DNA from: Erythrocercus mccallii
Lineage: Eukaryota; Chordata; Aves; Passeriformes; Dicruridae
DNA length: 64,000 nt
Assembly (NCBI GenBank): GCA_013397435.1
Contig: VZRG01001499.1
Location: 62,001-126,000, forward strand
Reading direction: 5' to 3'
Below are positions 59,401 through 64,000 of this stretch, one piece after another. A program made the position numbers and the translations under genes. The number at the start of each line of letters is the position of its first letter. Position 1 is the first letter of the stretch. The notes under the pieces are model-generated. The model had not been told where the DNA came from. It saw only the letters and a list, made by a program, of their open reading frames with translations, and ran no database searches.

Positions 59401-62400
59401 TTCTGCTATTTGCCTTTCAGCCTGGCAAACAACAATCCATCTAGCCAATCTGTCCTCTGAGCACCCTTGAAGAGCAGCCTGGGAGTTAACAGGCATAATT
59501 CTACTGGATAGCAAACTCTATGGGTTAAAAATATTTGTATAATGACACATTATCTCCCCTACCTTCTTTCCTGCCCCTGTGTACGCACAGTCTAACTCCC
59601 CGTGTTTTGTAGGCAATAAATTACCTGTGTTTTTCCACTAGCAGTATCAAGGCACTCCTCACGGACACGTCTCCATTTTAGAAGCTCTAAATTCCTTTCT
59701 TCTTGGGTGAGAGAATTAGTAGGTGTGTAATTGAACTCAGAATAGTTGTTTCCCACTTGCATGAGATAGCTGCTCTTTATTTCTGGCATAGATAATGTTT
59801 TATGTTCTCAAATGTCTTTGTTATTTTAACTGGAGTAGTTAATTTAACTGCTTCTTTATGATCGTGCTTCTTGTGTATTGTTTGCATTAAGCAAAACCTG
59901 TTTGCTTTTTCCACGTGTTAGCCCAGCAGGACTGGAGTCCCTCTGGAGCAATAACATCTGTTTTCTAGGTCTTGCCTGTTTACAGTATGATCTCTGACTA
60001 AGTTTGCAGTTTAACCTGGTTAAACATTCTGTTCACCGGGTCATTTTCCTAATTGTGCTGAAAGGGTGTTAAGAATTTTCCTGGGAAGGCTTGATGAAGG
60101 TTTTGAGATCCTCATATAAGGAAAGATCGAGAGAGTTGTGTGTATAGCTTACAAAACTTTGTGGTGTGATGTTTAGTTACTGGTGTCTTAAAAATATATA
60201 AATACCAGAGTTCTTTAATATCTTTGCAGTTTGTAGACCCCTGACAAACTTCTTCCTGAAGAGGTTATGCCCTTTTACAATAAATTTAAGAGTGCTGAAA
60301 CAGTTATTTAATTCTTAATTATTTTTCTGAGCACTTTTAAGAAATACTTCAGGGAATTCTGAGGCCTGTAGGCTGTAAGCTGAAAATCAGTGGTTTAGCG
60401 AGTTCCACGATGAAACTGGAAAAACATTTTTTTTCAGTTCTGGAGCATCATGTTGCTCTGAAATAGTAGTAAATAGAAGACATTTTTCAGTTTAATAAAC
60501 CCCATAAACAAAACGCAAGTAGATGTAATTGCTGATCCTCAGATGGATCCTTAGAATGAATAAATAAATGAAAGTAGCTTATACAAATGTCAGCATTGTC
60601 TTTTAGTCTAGATACTTAAACAAAAATTTTGGAAGTAATCAGTAAATTACCAAGTTAAATGCTTTAGCCAAGAATTTGCTTTTCTGATAGTCTTAGCAGA
60701 ACTGCCTCTCTGAGACCAAGATGCTCACCCAGTATTCCTTGGCAGTGTCCCAGAATGTCATGCAAAGGTGAGGATTTTGATCTCTTAAAATATTACCTGT
60801 GGCTCAGATGAGTTTATAGCCAACACAGGCTGGAAAGTACGGAGAGAAAGAGGGGCAAACATGAAACACAGACAAAAGAATAATCATGCTTATGGAAGCA
60901 GGACTAAACCCTGCCTGATACTTGTCAGCCCACAGTTCCTGCTTTTTTTTTTGCCAGCAGTTGCTGACTTTTTTTCTGTTACCCTATAATACCATAGGGA
61001 TGGTCCACTCTTCGGCTGCTTTGCATTATATTCATAAACTGGGATAGGAACTTACAGCACTTCTTTGCTTTATTCTTTTCCAAGTCCTTTTCCTCATAAG
61101 AAGAGTGGGGTGGCACTTTTGATGGGATATTGGTGAAACTATGTACCTGGTATTTGACTGAGGAGTTGTGGCACTTGACTGCACGTTAATGTAATTTGAC
61201 TTCCTTGAATATTCCTATTGAAGCAGAGGTAGTATTAATACTGCCTTTTAAAATTTTGGTTCATGTGTATTGCCTTGGTTCAGCTTACCAGTTCATGAGC
61301 TTTCTTTATGCCTTATGTTTTTAAAGGCAGAAAATTAACACTTCCAGCTTCATTATTCATGTTCAGAGACCTGTCAACCTGCAGTGTGAGTGAGAGTGGT
61401 GTCTTCCTGTGGCCCTGTCAGACACAGGTGTGTACACAGGAGGCACTTGGGCGGATGTTGCAGGAAGCTTGTACAATGAAGATATTTGCTCTTCAGACGC
61501 CGGTGTTTGCCTGTGGAAAGTAAAGCAGCCCTTGTCTGAGGATGGCAGCAGTCCCCTGACTCATGGGCACCCAGGCTGAGCAGGACAAACAAACCCTGCT
61601 GCTGCCACTGCCCACCAAAATAACACTGAGCATGAAACAGAGCTGAGGTGTGTATTTGGATATTTGGAACAGGAGGGGGAACCTAGAGGGGCATTTTCCA
61701 CAAACCTGTAGGAGGCGAGGCTCTAAGAGTTGTGGTCTGCTGTGCAGTGTTTGTCTTCACTGTAGATGTTAAAAGAAGTTCTAGAATGAAGTTTTGTAAG
61801 GTTTTGGACAGATTTTGGACTTTTTGCTGTGGATTCAGGAGGCCAGCAGTTTCAGGCTTAAAAACTCTTAAACTGTTGTAGGTTTTCTCTGTTTCTCTGC
61901 AGAAACCCTAAGTTCTTTCAAAATATATGTCTGCTGTGTCCTTGATAAGTCACAGGTAATAACCAACAATGGTTACATTCTACATAGGAAGTGTTTCCTG
62001 TCATAGTGGGTCTGGGCTTGGTATGTAACTGAGATGTCATGTTCTTCTGCACATAGTGACTCTTTGCTTTAACCATGACAGCTTTTCCTTCTGTCTTATG
62101 ATGTTCTCCCTCTTACCATGCCATCAGGAAGGGAAGAATACTTTAATAGAGGAATGTGTTTGTTGTCAGCAGCAAATAATAATTTTGCAGCAAGAATACA
62201 TGGTAGGGCTTTTCTACATAGGAGTTATTGAGGAGAAAAAAATAATGTGATTTTAAAGCCAAATCACCCTTTGGAGATGACTTGGAGCAGATGAGATCAT
62301 CAGATTTTCAAAAATTAGGTTGCCCTCCAACTTTTCAGCTGCTTTTCATGGATTCAGAAGAAATTACTTTAATCCTGAACTGTAACTATCTCTGTATCAA

Positions 62401-64000
62401 AAACTTCTACCAGAGCAAGGTCATTCATTGCTCTTCCTTAATTTCTGTCTTTCCTCAGGGTGCAGTTTTAATGTTTCTGTGTTTGAAAGGTCAGAAGTTA
62501 CTGTCTTACTCATTATTTTGTTCGGCAGTGAGTGCTTCAGCTGATACTTGTCTAGAATGACCAGGCTAGTTGGGAATTGCTGATGAGCTGACTAAAAAAG
62601 TTTGAAAGCTTCTCTTCCTAGAATTGAAGCCTTGCTTTTGTTTTTCCATTTGTGCTTCATAATGGGTAAATAATGAGGTCTAAAAGAGTTTCTTAAATTA
62701 TTTTTGTGTTCATTTTCACTATACACAAATGAAACTATAAATTCTTTCTCCCTCTTCCTTGCTAGTCTTATTAGAGGTTCTACATCTTTCTTGGACATAA
62801 TTTATTATGAAAACGAACATCCAGAAAGCTGGTCAAGACCTGGCAGGCACTTCTATTAATTTTAAGTTAATTTCAAAATCTGTCAGTGAAATAGCTTTAA
62901 CTGGCTAACTAAAATCCCTTCTACTTAGCAGGGAACGTGAAAATTTACAGGTTATTAGGACATTGCCTTTTAATAAATTCTCTTACACCACAGTCTTGTA
63001 ATTTAGCCGGACTTTAAAATTTTAACCTAAAGAGCAAACAGGAGAAATGTCAACTAACTCTAAGCATCTCATCATCAGTGACTGGGAGTTGGTCAGCTGG
63101 GACTGAGAGCCTTGTCCCCCTGTGCTTGGTATTCATCTTGATTAATACAAATCAGTGCAGGGAATTTGGTAGAGAACTGTTAACATCCACATAGAGCCAA
63201 TTAAAATGTTTTATGAACTGGAACTATACACTAAATGACATATATTTGACTTGACATGGGTTACAGAACAAATGAAAAATGAAGCGCTTTGTTTGCTTAT
63301 AATGTTGCCATTTTATACAGTTGTTATATAACATTTCTATTTGATTTGTTAATGTTTTATGTTGTTCACCAATCTGCGCAACGATGTTACTGTTAAGTGC
63401 AAGCATTTAGAATTCTTAAGGAAGGAATCTTCAGATTTCTTAACACAACTCTTACTTAAATAAAAACTTTATTTTGTAATTAAGTCTAGAGTTTCCTTCA
63501 TGTTTTTAAGATCACTTCTCTAAAATGTTTCTGACCTTCAGAGTTGTTAATGAATTTTGAGGGGTGTTTTGTGGGCTTTGTTTTGTTTCCTCAATGAAAT
63601 TAATAGGGTTTACTGTACCTCTTACCCAAAATACAAGGCAGGTGCTCATTAGGAAGGAGAGTTTTGTGTCAGCAGTGACTCAGTGAACCTTAGTATAGAA
63701 CAATACTATCTGATAATGTGAAAACACATCTCCATCTTCATATGGTTTGCTGATTGCACAAATCGATTGAAAGTGTTTCTATCGTTGTGATATCCTTGGT
63801 TGCTGCACCCACTAGGATACTAAAGGCTGATTGTTGGGGTTTTTTATTGAAAAAACCCTGTAGTATTTCTCCCTGTGCCTGCAATCGCTTATTTTTCTAT
63901 TCAGTTTCCTGTAGCTGGTTTCACCTACGGCAAAAATGAAAAGTGTTATGTTTTCCTTCTTGAAACCAAACACCTTGAGGATTTCGTTACTTGATCTACT
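53135..64000 (+). other. SLC22A15: SLC22A15 intron 1 (5' part)
   Basis: From the exon-1 donor to the window end I found no frame resembling the expected next segment of SLC22A15 (large extracellular loop with the sugar-transporter-like downstream motif). I therefore read the whole 10.9 kb as first intron. It is AT-leaning and free of recognisable CR1 tails. It holds a short perfect inverted repeat at 53928-53947 and A-rich runs at about 59047-59117. Short open frames here are background. Confidence 0.75.
53928..53947. repeat. 9-bp-arm perfect inverted repeat
   Basis: ACTCTCTCT, GG, AGAGAGAGT: two perfect 9-bp complementary arms with a 2-base centre. It is a small cruciform or hairpin-prone site in intron 1; no function is evident. 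Confidence 0.85.

Noticed and set aside
53135..64000. Search for SLC22A15 exon 2 and later exons
   Set aside because: No frame resembles the expected next segment; intron 1 appears to continue past the window.

Overview
This is a vertebrate nuclear window, almost certainly from a bird. The evidence is several truncated CR1 retrotransposon tails ending in the avian ATTCTATGATTCTATGA-type 3' repeat, a low density of other interspersed repeats, small sharp CpG islands, and assembly N-gaps inside simple repeats. I see no bacterial, phage, plasmid or viral genes, and no operons, CRISPR arrays, tRNAs or rRNAs.

Only two genes can be supported, and they are divergent. On the minus strand at 4839-5270 lies the complete single-exon coding sequence of NHLH2 (HEN2/NSCL2), a neuronal class II bHLH transcription factor. 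Its 3' UTR runs to about 3650, where two AATAAA signals sit. It has a GC-rich 5' region and a second upstream CpG island (about 7480-7840) that probably holds the promoter and 5' UTR exon(s). On the plus strand, exon 1 of SLC22A15 (29 codons, 53048-53134) sits in a CpG island and ends at a consensus splice donor. The rest of the window, 53135-64000, is its first intron, and no further exon was recognised. The divergent NHLH2/SLC22A15 order matches the human 1p13 arrangement, which supports both calls.

Between them, about 8.7-52.3 kb is a gene desert of ordinary AT-leaning DNA. It carries five CR1 fragments, several microsatellites, one isolated CpG island (about 46.3-46.6 kb) with a near-consensus CTCF motif, and several stretches whose motif content suggests conserved regulatory DNA. 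The clearest are a POU/homeodomain/E-box cluster at 34.0 kb, a MEIS/TGIF palindrome overlapping an E-box at 8467-8478, an RFX-like X-box with an adjacent Z-DNA tract at 26.65-26.74 kb, and a 10-bp perfect hairpin at 40.23 kb.

The simplest reading is that this desert contains long-range neural enhancers for NHLH2, possibly insulated from the SLC22A15 promoter. Conservation could not be measured here, so all enhancer and insulator statements are inference. I found no convincing new molecular system; the findings are regulatory-DNA and assembly observations.
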